This document shows, in pieces, positions 1 to 6,113 of a stretch of DNA of 7,932 nucleotides. Source of the stretch: Candidatus Poribacteria bacterium (GTDB lineage: Bacteria; Poribacteria; WGA-4E; WGA-3G); the NCBI GenBank assembly GCA_028818995.1, contig JAPPMR010000690.1, positions 1 through 7,932 of the forward strand. The letters run 5' to 3'. The notes beneath the pieces were generated by a model. The model saw nothing but the letters and a program-made list of their open reading frames with translations. It was not told the DNA's origin and ran no database searches. Within the stretch, counting starts at the first letter, position 1. Every line of letters begins with the position of its first letter. Both the position numbers and the translations under genes were made by a program.

Positions 1-59
1 GTTTTGTTGTTTTTCACAAATGTTCATATATGTCCGAGCGATCTCCGAATCGTGATGCG

Positions 60-91
60 TTGTAGTCGGGAATCGGAGTTCCCTCCTACAA
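60..91. repeat. Imperfect palindrome with TTGTAG/CTACAA tips
   Basis: Arms at 60-72 and 79-91 pair at 11 of 13 positions around the 6-base loop TCGGAG. The mismatches are at 66/85 and 67/84. The tips TTGTAG and CTACAA match those of the other palindromes in the window, which suggests one dispersed repeat family. No T-run follows on either strand, so it does not look like an intrinsic terminator. It lies downstream of the terminator of the minus-strand gene block, in DNA without a credible gene. Confidence 0.75.
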
Positions 92-92
92 T

Positions 93-125
93 ACAATTAA
101 ATGGGAAAACTCGACAATTGAATGG
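93..125. repeat. Short direct repeat, 21-base period
   Basis: ACAATTAAATGG at 93-104 and ACAATTGAATGG at 114-125 match at 11 of 12 positions and start 21 bases apart, about two helical turns. It could be a pair of protein-binding sites or chance in AT-rich sequence. No gene reads away from it inside the window. Confidence 0.35.
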
Positions 126-140
126 CTCTGTACCTAACTA

Positions 141-176
141 TAAAAAAGTAGGGCAAGGTAATAAACCCTGCCCTAC
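141..176 (-). terminator. Intrinsic terminator downstream of Rieske protein A
   Basis: On the minus strand an 11-bp stem with one mismatch (148-158 paired with 166-176, loop 159-165) is followed directly by a run of six T (complement of 142-147). It begins 17 bases after the stop codon of the Rieske gene ending at 194. This is the classic rho-independent layout and marks the likely end of transcription of the block. The stem tips GTAGGGC/GCCCTAC resemble the dispersed palindromes elsewhere in the window, so it may derive from one of them. Confidence 0.85.
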
Positions 177-193
177 GATCGTAATCAATTATA

Positions 194-1942
194 TTACTCG
201 TAAAGTTCCGTAGCCGTTTCACCTTTTGCAAAACGGTGTGCAGTTTGCACTGCTGAATCGTTACCCGCATTTCTGCGGACATCCGTTGCCCATCGTGCCA
301 ACCCAACAATCAGTTGATTTCTGGCGGGATGTGTTTCACAGTAATGCCACTCTCTATCCACAATATGAATCGTGCTAAGGAGATCCTCACCGTTATCATC
401 CTTGAGGATACATTGTCCCATCTCAGCCATCAGTTTTTCCGCGGAACATCCAGAATTTAGATATTCACGGGTACGTCGACCAATTTCCTGGATGCGGACA
501 GATTCAATTCCATCAATAATTGCGTCGAGTGCCATATCTTCATCAAGGACTTTGGTGGTTGAAGACGTTCTCGCCTCCGAAATCGGTTGATGTCGAATGT
601 TTAGCCATCGGTTTGAGTAAAATCTCCATCCACAATGGTAGAGTGCCTTCGCGGCAATTTTAGTGCCACCAAAACGGAGAACTTTTCTGATGTTCGCCGC
701 TAATTCCATCTCTTCTTGTAAATCCCACCAACCGGGACTCATGTTAACCGGTGTTCTTGCCATTCTATCAGCGGAGGTCATGACCATGGTTGTGGCAATC
801 TTGTCAATGGAAGCACCTGCTGTGAGCACTTTCGTTATAGCATCAAAAATTGTGTCTACATCCCCACTGACCAGATCAGCAGATAATTCATCTTCGTCAA
901 AGTCAACATCTGCGTCAGGCGATTTTTCCTGCGGCAGATCATCAAAGATATGTTCAATTTCTTCCAGTTTTTGGAGTGCTTCACGGAGACGTTCACCGGG
1001 TCTGCCACGGCCTTGTCCAAGTATCTTTGCACCGAGATTGCACACTAACTCCCCAGTCAACTCCCAACCCCATTTTTCAAGCAATTCAGCCAGATGACAT
1101 AGATCAATTAAGTTTCTGGAGTGGCTGATAAAGAACCATTGCGATGCGCAGTTGAGGAAGAGCGGGATGAATTTGTCTTCATGTCCCCCTAATTCTCTCG
1201 CTGTGATAAGACATTTTTCAATGCCTTCCCACTCTTTGTCGGCGGTAAAAACTCTAATCCAGTTTTCAAGTTTTTCCCAATCAACAGGCGGTGGAAGCGG
1301 TTGACGATCAGGACGATCATCAAGTCCACCAGCAGAATGCGATGCAGCCATCATCAGCGGAATAAGTCGGTCGTCCGATTCATACATGTGTGCGACCTTA
1401 ATTCCGTGCATAAATGTGGCTATACGTCCACCACCAAAGCGTGCATTTTGCCCCGTAGTAATATGACGGACCATGTGCTTCACCATTATCTCCAACGCTT
1501 CGTCTTCTGAAACACCCTTTGCTAACATAATGGCAATTGCTTTGGAAAGCGTCCAACTATCGCGTGAAAACAGTCCCTCTTTCAACAACAGATAATGTGC
1601 GTCATCCCGTTTCTTTCCACCACTGCCAACATCTACATAGATATCACCATTTCGCACATCAACAGGAAATGTAGCGAGGTCATCACAACCACCGGTGAAG
1701 CATCCGCCACCTTCCATGTCATAACTCCAACCGTGCCAGTCGCACGACAAAACGCCTCTTTTAACATGCCCTCTGATTAGCGGATAGCCCATGTGCGGAC
1801 ACTGGTTATCCGTTGCATATACAGAGCCTTCGTGTTCAAAGAGGGCAATACTATGTCCTTCAACTCTGACTGCCCTCGGTTTTCCCTCTGCTATATCACT
1901 TCGGGCAGCGACTTTTACGAAATTTCCATTTTCTGATAACAT
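194..1942 (-). CDS. Rieske [2Fe-2S] protein with long C-terminal helical domain (Rieske protein A)
   Basis: The 582-residue product starts with a Rieske domain (about residues 8-105) like those of small Rieske ferredoxins. The cluster ligands are C48-x-H50 and C67-x2-H70, in the motifs CPHMGYPL and CDWHGWSYD, so a [2Fe-2S] cluster with 2 Cys and 2 His is expected. Family knowledge then suggests electron transfer. The remaining ~470 residues look mostly helical, and I do not recognise the domain. No D-x2-H-x4-H site of a Rieske oxygenase is seen. His residues shared with the paralog at 4215-5951 are H156 and H160 (HMVRH), H436 (YHCGW) and H538 (HPA). Three stretches near 131-206, 366-446 and 485-557 look like copies of one repeat. 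An acidic linker lies near 334-363. There is no signal peptide or membrane segment, so it is probably cytoplasmic. The ATG is supported by AGGAGA 8 bases upstream. A terminator follows. The spacer before it is 351 bases of repeats, so it may have its own promoter, though none is convincing. The Rieske call is firm; the function is unknown. Confidence 0.93.
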   Translation of the reverse strand: MLSENGNFVKVAARSDIAEGKPRAVRVEGHSIALFEHEGSVYATDNQCPHMGYPLIRGHVKRGVLSCDWHGWSYDMEGGGCFTGGCDDLATFPVDVRNGDIYVDVGSGGKKRDDAHYLLLKEGLFSRDSWTLSKAIAIMLAKGVSEDEALEIMVKHMVRHITTGQNARFGGGRIATFMHGIKVAHMYESDDRLIPLMMAASHSAGGLDDRPDRQPLPPPVDWEKLENWIRVFTADKEWEGIEKCLITARELGGHEDKFIPLFLNCASQWFFISHSRNLIDLCHLAELLEKWGWELTGELVCNLGAKILGQGRGRPGERLREALQKLEEIEHIFDDLPQEKSPDADVDFDEDELSADLVSGDVDTIFDAITKVLTAGASIDKIATTMVMTSADRMARTPVNMSPGWWDLQEEMELAANIRKVLRFGGTKIAAKALYHCGWRFYSNRWLNIRHQPISEARTSSTTKVLDEDMALDAIIDGIESVRIQEIGRRTREYLNSGCSAEKLMAEMGQCILKDDNGEDLLSTIHIVDREWHYCETHPARNQLIVGLARWATDVRRNAGNDSAVQTAHRFAKGETATELYE

Positions 1943-2081
1943 TATATACTTCTCCTATCATGCCAAAGGAGAGAGGCTATTGCTCTTACCAATGACTAAT
2001 ACGTATCTCATAAATTCAATTGTGAGGTTTCACTTCGTTCTACCCATAGGTGTCAATTTAAGAAAAAACGCTTTTGTAGTC

Positions 2082-2097
2082 GCGCAATTGATTGCGC
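2082..2097. repeat. Perfect 7-bp inverted repeat GCGCAAT/ATTGCGC
   Basis: Arms 2082-2088 and 2091-2097 pair perfectly around a 2-base centre. The surrounding TGTAG (2075-2079) and CTCTTACA (2098-2105) look like a decayed version of the GTAG...CTAC tips of the other palindromes. Confidence 0.6.
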
Positions 2098-2106
2098 CTC
2101 TTACAC

Positions 2107-2140
2107 TCTGTAGGAGCGACCAGGAGGTCGCTCCTACAGA
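2107..2140. repeat. Perfect 15-bp hairpin with TGTAG/CTACA tips
   Basis: Arms 2107-2121 and 2126-2140 pair at all 15 positions around the loop AGGA. The stem is GC-rich and carries the shared tips TGTAG and CTACA. No T-run follows closely on either strand, so I read it as a repeat element rather than a terminator. It is the most intact palindrome in the window, which suggests recent spread or selection on the structure. Confidence 0.85.
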
Positions 2141-2182
2141 AGAAACCTTCTCAACTACCAAGCCGCTTTTCAGACAAAGCCA

Positions 2183-2201
2183 GCGCGCTTACAAAGCGCG
2201 C
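2183..2201. repeat. 8-bp inverted repeat GCGCGCTT/AAGCGCGC
   Basis: Arms 2183-2190 and 2194-2201 pair perfectly around the loop ACA. CCTAC follows on the right (2201-2205), as in the CGCGCCTAC ends of the palindromes at 7770-7842, so it probably belongs to the same GCGCG-stem subfamily with a damaged left tip. Confidence 0.7.
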
Positions 2202-2293
2202 CTACCGCTGGTAGTGGATACTAAATTGACATCCATAGATTTTACTTCGTTCTACCCAACCTACATCCCAGTTAAGCTGATGGGTAGTGTATT

Positions 2294-2854
2294 CTATACT
2301 TCTGCGGCACCAATGCTACGCAAATACTTAATCGCACCTCTGTTCCCACTTTTTAAAGCAATCCCAAGAGGGGTTTGGTTCTGATAATGGCGACGATCAT
2401 TCATATCGGCACCCGCATCAATCAAAATCTGCAGCGATTCTGCATATTCTTGTTCTCGCCCTTCGCCACACGAAGAACCGCCAAACGCTGCAGCATGAAC
2501 CGCATCTAAAGACGTAGGATCCGCTTCATTTGCAAGAAGTAAACGTATCGTTGAAGTCCATGCATTATTAGCCGCCCAAGAAAGCACAGAACGATACCAG
2601 TTTGCATCACTTGCATTTATATCTGAACCGTATTCAAGTAACTTAAGCACAAGCTGATCTTTTCCGTCATTGGCAGCGTAATGCAGTGCAGTACTGCCTT
2701 TGACAAATGGTTGTCCTTTTTCATCCGGACCAGGCCACGCCAGTTTTGCGACTTCTGGATGCGCTTCAACGATGGCAATGCCGAGAACTTCCTCTTCTTG
2801 CTTATATTTTGTAGCAAGCAATTTATAGAATGGTGAATTGTCATCGTATTGCAT
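2294..2854 (-). CDS. Short ankyrin-repeat protein
   Basis: The 186-residue product has about three to four ankyrin units. The clearest is residues 54-82 (STALHYAA, then LVLKLLEYGSDIN). Weaker units follow at about 87-112 (LSWAANN...IRLLLANEADP), 118-152 (LQILIDAGADMN) and 160-184 (TPLGIALKSGNRGAIKYL). Ankyrin repeats bind proteins, and no catalytic motif is present. No signal peptide or membrane segment is seen, so it is likely cytoplasmic. The ATG is well supported by AGGAGG 8 bases upstream. It lies 64 bases after the long ankyrin gene with no terminator between, so the two are probably co-transcribed. It has its own N-terminus and ribosome binding site, so it is a separate gene rather than a broken tail of its neighbour. 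The partner is unknown; the adjacent Rieske proteins are candidates by context only. Confidence 0.9.
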   Translation of the reverse strand: MQYDDNSPFYKLLATKYKQEEEVLGIAIVEAHPEVAKLAWPGPDEKGQPFVKGSTALHYAANDGKDQLVLKLLEYGSDINASDANWYRSVLSWAANNAWTSTIRLLLANEADPTSLDAVHAAAFGGSSCGEGREQEYAESLQILIDAGADMNDRRHYQNQTPLGIALKSGNRGAIKYLRSIGAAEV

Positions 2855-2918
2855 GCTTGAATCCTCCTAACACTCGATTAGCCAAAAGCGTTGGATATGG
2901 CAATTTAGCAGTTGTCGG

Positions 2919-4208
2919 TTACTTGCCGCTTTCCGCTCCTAAATTTGTCAGAAAATCTGCAACCGATTTCCGCTTGGCTTTCTTAGCATAATCAAGCGGT
3001 GTCTGTCCGGCATCATCACGAGCATTGAGATCAGCACCATGCTCAATCAGCAGCTCGGCTTGGTTTTTGCCGACACCCTTCTGTGCGATGAAGTGTAGAG
3101 GTGTTTGCCCCTTATCATCAGTCACATTCGGATTAGCACCGTTTGCCAATAAACAGGCAACACCACTCGTCAAACCGCGTTGTGCGACCCAATGTAGCGG
3201 TGTCCACATGCCACGTCGATGCTTTTGAAGTGCGTTGATATCCAGACCTTTGGCAAGGAATCCCTTCAGCAAAGTGTCAAACCGCTTCGGTCCTTGCCCA
3301 ACAAGCACATACCAATCTCGCAAGTTGATCTCATAACCTAAGTCAATCAGCAGATCAACGATTTCTAACTGCTTAGACTGAAGTGCTATCTCAAGCAGCG
3401 GCATGGTCGGTCCGACCTGATAAACATAGACATGTCCACCGGGAACGACTTGTGGATGGTCACCGGTAACCTTTGGCGGCTCAGTTGAGGGGATAATGTA
3501 GCCTTCACGTGCTTTCATATTTAACCTAAGACTTAGTAGTTCAGGTTTTTTCTGAAATTCTGCCCTTGCCTCTTCAACGTAACCCCTTGCACAATAGAGG
3601 ACAACGTCCGCTTCAGCGCCCTGGTCAAGCAGGTATTCACATACTTCAGGTCGTCTCCGTATTGTCCATTGCGCTGCAGTACCCCAATGATCACGGTCAC
3701 GTAGATTTATGTCCGCGCCGTTCTTGAGAAGCAGTTCGGCAATTCGAGGTGTCGCTGAGAAATGAAGTGGAGACATGCCATCACATCCTGGTGCGTTAAC
3801 AACATCGGGATTTTCATGAATCAACGCCTCAAGTGTTTCAAACATATCCAAACCTGCAGCTGAATGTGCGTCAATCGTAGCACCGCGTCCAATTAGATAG
3901 TCAGCCATTTTCGGGCTGTATCCGAGCATTGACCCTGCTGCGTGCTGCAATGCTGTCGTTCCGCCTGCCCACCATGAACTCTTAACGTTGATGTCTGCTC
4001 CGGCATCAAGCAGCACCTCTACAAGCGGATGATCAACCATTGAAGCGGCAAACACAACTGCAGGAGCGTCAAATTCGAACCAAGGTTCATCAATGAACTC
4101 AAGAAGTTCCTTGTTATCTGCTAACAAGGATTTGACTCGGTTCTCGTCCCTTATTTTTACCGCTTCAATATATTCTGCACGTGGCAAGTGCAACCCTTTT
4201 TGAGTCAT
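2919..4208 (-). CDS. Ankyrin-repeat protein
   Basis: The 429-residue product is built of ankyrin units for most of its length. Clear ones are near residues 48-76 (VEVLLDAGADINVKS), 84-114 (TTALQHAA, YLIGRGATID), 144-170 (MSPLHFSA, ELLLKNGADINLRD), 268-298 (LLEIALQ, DLLIDLGYEINLRD), 336-363 (TPLHWVAQRG), 369-399 (TPLHFIAQKG, LLIEHGADLNARD) and 402-426 (TPLDYAKKAKRKS). A stretch at about 228-266 (PSTEPPKV...PGGHVYV) does not fit the repeat and may be a loop or binding insert. The expected role is protein binding, as no enzyme motif is seen. There is no signal peptide, so it is probably cytoplasmic. The ATG is 6 bases after the stop of Rieske protein B, and its GAGGAG ribosome binding site sits in the last two codons of that gene. 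Translation is therefore likely coupled, which makes Rieske B the best candidate partner by inference. Confidence 0.93.
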   Translation of the reverse strand: MTQKGLHLPRAEYIEAVKIRDENRVKSLLADNKELLEFIDEPWFEFDAPAVVFAASMVDHPLVEVLLDAGADINVKSSWWAGGTTALQHAAGSMLGYSPKMADYLIGRGATIDAHSAAGLDMFETLEALIHENPDVVNAPGCDGMSPLHFSATPRIAELLLKNGADINLRDRDHWGTAAQWTIRRRPEVCEYLLDQGAEADVVLYCARGYVEEARAEFQKKPELLSLRLNMKAREGYIIPSTEPPKVTGDHPQVVPGGHVYVYQVGPTMPLLEIALQSKQLEIVDLLIDLGYEINLRDWYVLVGQGPKRFDTLLKGFLAKGLDINALQKHRRGMWTPLHWVAQRGLTSGVACLLANGANPNVTDDKGQTPLHFIAQKGVGKNQAELLIEHGADLNARDDAGQTPLDYAKKAKRKSVADFLTNLGAESGK

Positions 4209-4214
4209 TGGATA

Positions 4215-5951
4215 TTACTCCTCAAAGACCTCAATTGTAGTTCTGCCTTCAGCAAAATTCATCGCTGTAGTAGCTGCGGATTTGTTATCCGTGTTGGATC
4301 GGATGTCTGTGACGTAACGTGCTAATCCGACCAGCAGTTGAGGTTGCGCGGGATGTCCTTCTGCGTGCTTCCATTCATCAAATACTGTGCGCAATGTCGG
4401 GAGAACTTCACTTCCAGTATCATCCCAAAGCACTGAATGTCCGATTGCTTCAATCAGTTTTTCGCCAGAATAACCAGCATTTAGATAGCCAAGTACTTGT
4501 GGTCCCACATCTTGCACGTTGAGTGACTCAATCGTTCCAATAATGTGTTTGATGCCCTCTGCTTCATTTGGAACATCAAGTTTTTCTTCACTCAACGGTT
4601 CGCTAAGAGGTCGTGAGGATATATTTATCCAGCGGTCTGCGAAGATTTGCCACGCAACGTGGAAAAGACCTTTCGCTGCGACAAGGCTTCCGCCCACTTT
4701 TTGCGCACTCCGTAAAGATGCCGCGAGGTTGAGTTCCATCGTTAAGTTCCACCAACCCGCATCTACATTCACAGGTGTGCTCGCCATCCTGTCCGCTGCA
4801 AGCAAGACAAGTGATGTAATAACTCTGTCTAAGTTAACACCATCAACTATGACCGCTTGTACTTCCTCAAATGAACGTTGGAGATTGACGCTGGTAAGTG
4901 CTTCAACGAAGGCATCTTCGTCAAATTTATTGGTCCGCTCTAAGGCTGCGGCTTCAATTGTGGGCATCATCTCTTTCAGGAGATTGATAGCGTCTCTACG
5001 GTACCGTTCTGGATCCGCGGGGTGATGTCCCACGAGGTCTGCACCGAGATAGAAGAACAGATCTGCAGTTCTATCCCATCCAAATTCGTCAACGACTTCA
5101 GACAGATAACTCACATAAAGTGGGATTTGTGGATTATCAATAAAATTGGGTTCCATAGCACATTCAATGAGCAGTGGACGCAATTTATCTGCATCGCCTT
5201 TTTGGTATGCTGTGAACAAGCATCGTTCAATGCGACTGGATTGTCCTTCATAAGAGAAGATACGAACCCATCGCTCTATCTTTTCCCAAGAAACAGGTTC
5301 AGGCAGCGGCACAACTTCAAGCCGTTGACGTGCTTCTCCAGCAGCGGAACATGCAGCAGTCGTAACAGCGATTAGTCTATCTTCACCTTCATATCTACTT
5401 CCTACTCTGAGTCCATTGATGAGTCTGGAAACATCCTCACCACCTTCTGAGCCATGAGCGGAAGGAATATGTCGCGCAACGTGTTCCAGAATTGAACCCA
5501 TCACCTCTTCTTCTGGCACACCACCTTTGAGTAACAAGGCAATTGCTTTGGACATTGTCCATCGGTCTTCGCTTAAAAGACCTTCTCTGAGCAGCTGCTT
5601 ATGTTCTTCTGCGCGGCGGTAGATCATATCTCCCGGTTCAATCCAAATTTCATCGCCACGGATATCCACCGGAAATACCTTCAAGTCATCACATTCCACG
5701 TGAAAACAGCCACCACCTTCTAAATCAAAACTGCGGCGGTGCCAATCGCATGTCAGGATACCGTCTCGAATTGTGCCTCGCGTTAATGGGTAGCCCATGT
5801 GCGGACACTGGTTATCAGTCGCATAAATCTTCCCATCAACGTTAAAGAGAGCAATGCTACGTCCCTCTCCCATTTTAATTGTCTTCGGTTGTCCCTCAGG
5901 CACTTCGCTTAATTCAGCCACTTTCACCCAATCGGGTGTTCTATTTTCCAT
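4215..5951 (-). CDS. Rieske [2Fe-2S] protein with long C-terminal helical domain (Rieske protein B)
   Basis: The 578-residue product is a full-length paralog of the protein at 194-1942. The Rieske domain (about residues 8-105) has ligands C49-x-H51 and C68-x2-H71, so it should bind a [2Fe-2S] cluster and carry electrons. After CDWH this protein reads RRSFD, where the paralog has the usual GWSYD. That adds two positive charges beside the cluster and could change its potential or partner. The C-terminal ~460 residues are helical and unrecognised. Shared features include HVARH (157-161), ADRMASTPVN (386-395), FHVAW (430-434) and HPAQPQLLVGLARY (533-546). There is no signal peptide. The start is the ATG with AAGGAA 7 bases upstream, a modest ribosome binding site. 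A promoter candidate lies about 115 bases upstream. The gene leads the Rieske-ankyrin unit and is probably translationally coupled to the long ankyrin gene. Confidence 0.93.
   Translation of the reverse strand: MENRTPDWVKVAELSEVPEGQPKTIKMGEGRSIALFNVDGKIYATDNQCPHMGYPLTRGTIRDGILTCDWHRRSFDLEGGGCFHVECDDLKVFPVDIRGDEIWIEPGDMIYRRAEEHKQLLREGLLSEDRWTMSKAIALLLKGGVPEEEVMGSILEHVARHIPSAHGSEGGEDVSRLINGLRVGSRYEGEDRLIAVTTAACSAAGEARQRLEVVPLPEPVSWEKIERWVRIFSYEGQSSRIERCLFTAYQKGDADKLRPLLIECAMEPNFIDNPQIPLYVSYLSEVVDEFGWDRTADLFFYLGADLVGHHPADPERYRRDAINLLKEMMPTIEAAALERTNKFDEDAFVEALTSVNLQRSFEEVQAVIVDGVNLDRVITSLVLLAADRMASTPVNVDAGWWNLTMELNLAASLRSAQKVGGSLVAAKGLFHVAWQIFADRWINISSRPLSEPLSEEKLDVPNEAEGIKHIIGTIESLNVQDVGPQVLGYLNAGYSGEKLIEAIGHSVLWDDTGSEVLPTLRTVFDEWKHAEGHPAQPQLLVGLARYVTDIRSNTDNKSAATTAMNFAEGRTTIEVFEE
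4218..4223 (-). promoter_or_regulatory. Ribosome binding site of the long ankyrin gene, inside the end of Rieske protein B
   Basis: GAGGAG on the minus strand encodes the final Glu-Glu of Rieske protein B and also lies 9 bases before the ankyrin ATG (4208). A ribosome ending Rieske B would clear or directly re-use this site, so coupled translation is likely. The site also fixes the ankyrin start. Confidence 0.75.
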
Positions 5952-5988
5952 AGTAATATTCCTTTTTCTTTATTTGCTGTTTAAAATA

Positions 5989-6015
5989 CATTAACATCTC
6001 CTAACCATGTTAATG
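5989..6015. promoter_or_regulatory. Perfect 9-bp inverted repeat in the leader of Rieske protein B
   Basis: CATTAACAT (5989-5997) and ATGTTAATG (6007-6015) pair perfectly around 9 bases. It lies between the promoter candidate and the Rieske B start, so it would be in the transcript leader. It could be an operator for a dimeric regulator or a weak leader hairpin. On the minus strand it is followed by TATTTTAAAC, too poor in T and too AT-rich in the stem for a confident terminator of the upstream gene. Confidence 0.5.
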
Positions 6016-6049
6016 ATAACCTATACAATTATAAAACATTAGTGCTATA

Positions 6050-6092
6050 ACAAATTAACGTTATAATAATACGAAACGTTACAAAAATTTGT
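6050..6092. promoter_or_regulatory. Interrupted dyad with two AACGTT boxes over the promoter candidate
   Basis: ACAAATT (6050-6056) and AATTTGT (6086-6092) are inverted. Inside them are two AACGTT boxes (6057-6062 and 6075-6080), each self-complementary, starting 18 bases apart. They straddle the proposed -10 box at 6066-6071. This is the arrangement expected of an operator, but AT-rich sequence easily gives such matches, and the regulator is unknown. Confidence 0.4.
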
Positions 6093-6095
6093 CAT
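6066..6095 (-). promoter_or_regulatory. Candidate sigma-70-type promoter for Rieske protein B
   Basis: On the minus strand ATGACA (6095-6090, five of six to TTGACA) is followed after 18 bases by TATTAT (6071-6066, five of six to TATAAT). Transcription would start near 6058 and give a leader of about 105-110 bases. It begins 18 bases beyond the stop of the PLP enzyme gene, so the Rieske-ankyrin unit probably has its own transcript. A perfect TATAAT at 6033-6028 is an alternative -10, but no good -35 lies at the right distance. Confidence 0.5.
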
Positions 6096-6113
6096 AATGT
6101 TGAATCTATGTTT

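Larger units (their letters stand above)
2032..2258. repeat. Composite element: 15-base direct repeats, inverted ends, nested palindromes
   Basis: Identical 15-base copies of ACTTCGTTCTACCCA lie at 2032-2046 and 2244-2258. Inside them are inverted ends: 2044-2060 (CCATAGGTGTCAATTTA) matches the reverse complement of 2222-2238 at 14 of 17 positions. Three hairpins lie between (2082-2097, 2107-2140, 2183-2201). The layout resembles a small non-autonomous mobile element or a pile-up of nested repeats. No transposase is encoded. The direct repeats may instead be part of a repeat family, since ACTTCGTTCTACCCAACCTAC looks like a dispersed intergenic repeat I recall from other bacteria (memory, not searched). 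Confidence 0.6.
1943..2293. other. Gene-free spacer filled with palindromic repeats
   Basis: This 351-base spacer separates the short ankyrin gene from Rieske protein A. Its centre (2032-2258) is a composite repeat element with three internal palindromes, described separately. The part next to Rieske A (1943-2031) holds that gene's ribosome binding site. I searched it for minus-strand -35/-10 pairs and found none with acceptable spacing. No intrinsic terminator for the ankyrin genes is evident. Confidence 0.7.

Noticed and set aside
663..1097. Plus-strand open frame of 144 codons opposite Rieske protein A
   Set aside because: The product is Ser-rich and low in complexity, has no recognisable motif, and lies wholly antisense to a clear gene with Rieske ligands and a good ribosome binding site.
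1791..2384. Plus-strand open frame of 197 codons across the spacer at 1943-2293
   Set aside because: It runs through palindromic repeats and antisense through the ends of two real genes, and its product shows no domain. It is a chance frame.
2294..4208. The two ankyrin genes as one gene split by a frameshift
   Set aside because: The 64-base gap contains a strong AGGAGG site and the second product has a distinct N-terminus. The first ends in a normal ankyrin cap.
194..5951. Rieske non-heme iron oxygenase (ring-hydroxylating type)
   Set aside because: The Rieske domain is present in both proteins, but the D-x2-H-x4-H mononuclear iron motif and the usual catalytic domain pattern are absent.
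5989..6015. Terminator for the PLP enzyme gene
   Set aside because: The stem is AT-rich, no continuous T-run follows, and it lies about 100 bases after the stop codon, beyond a likely promoter.
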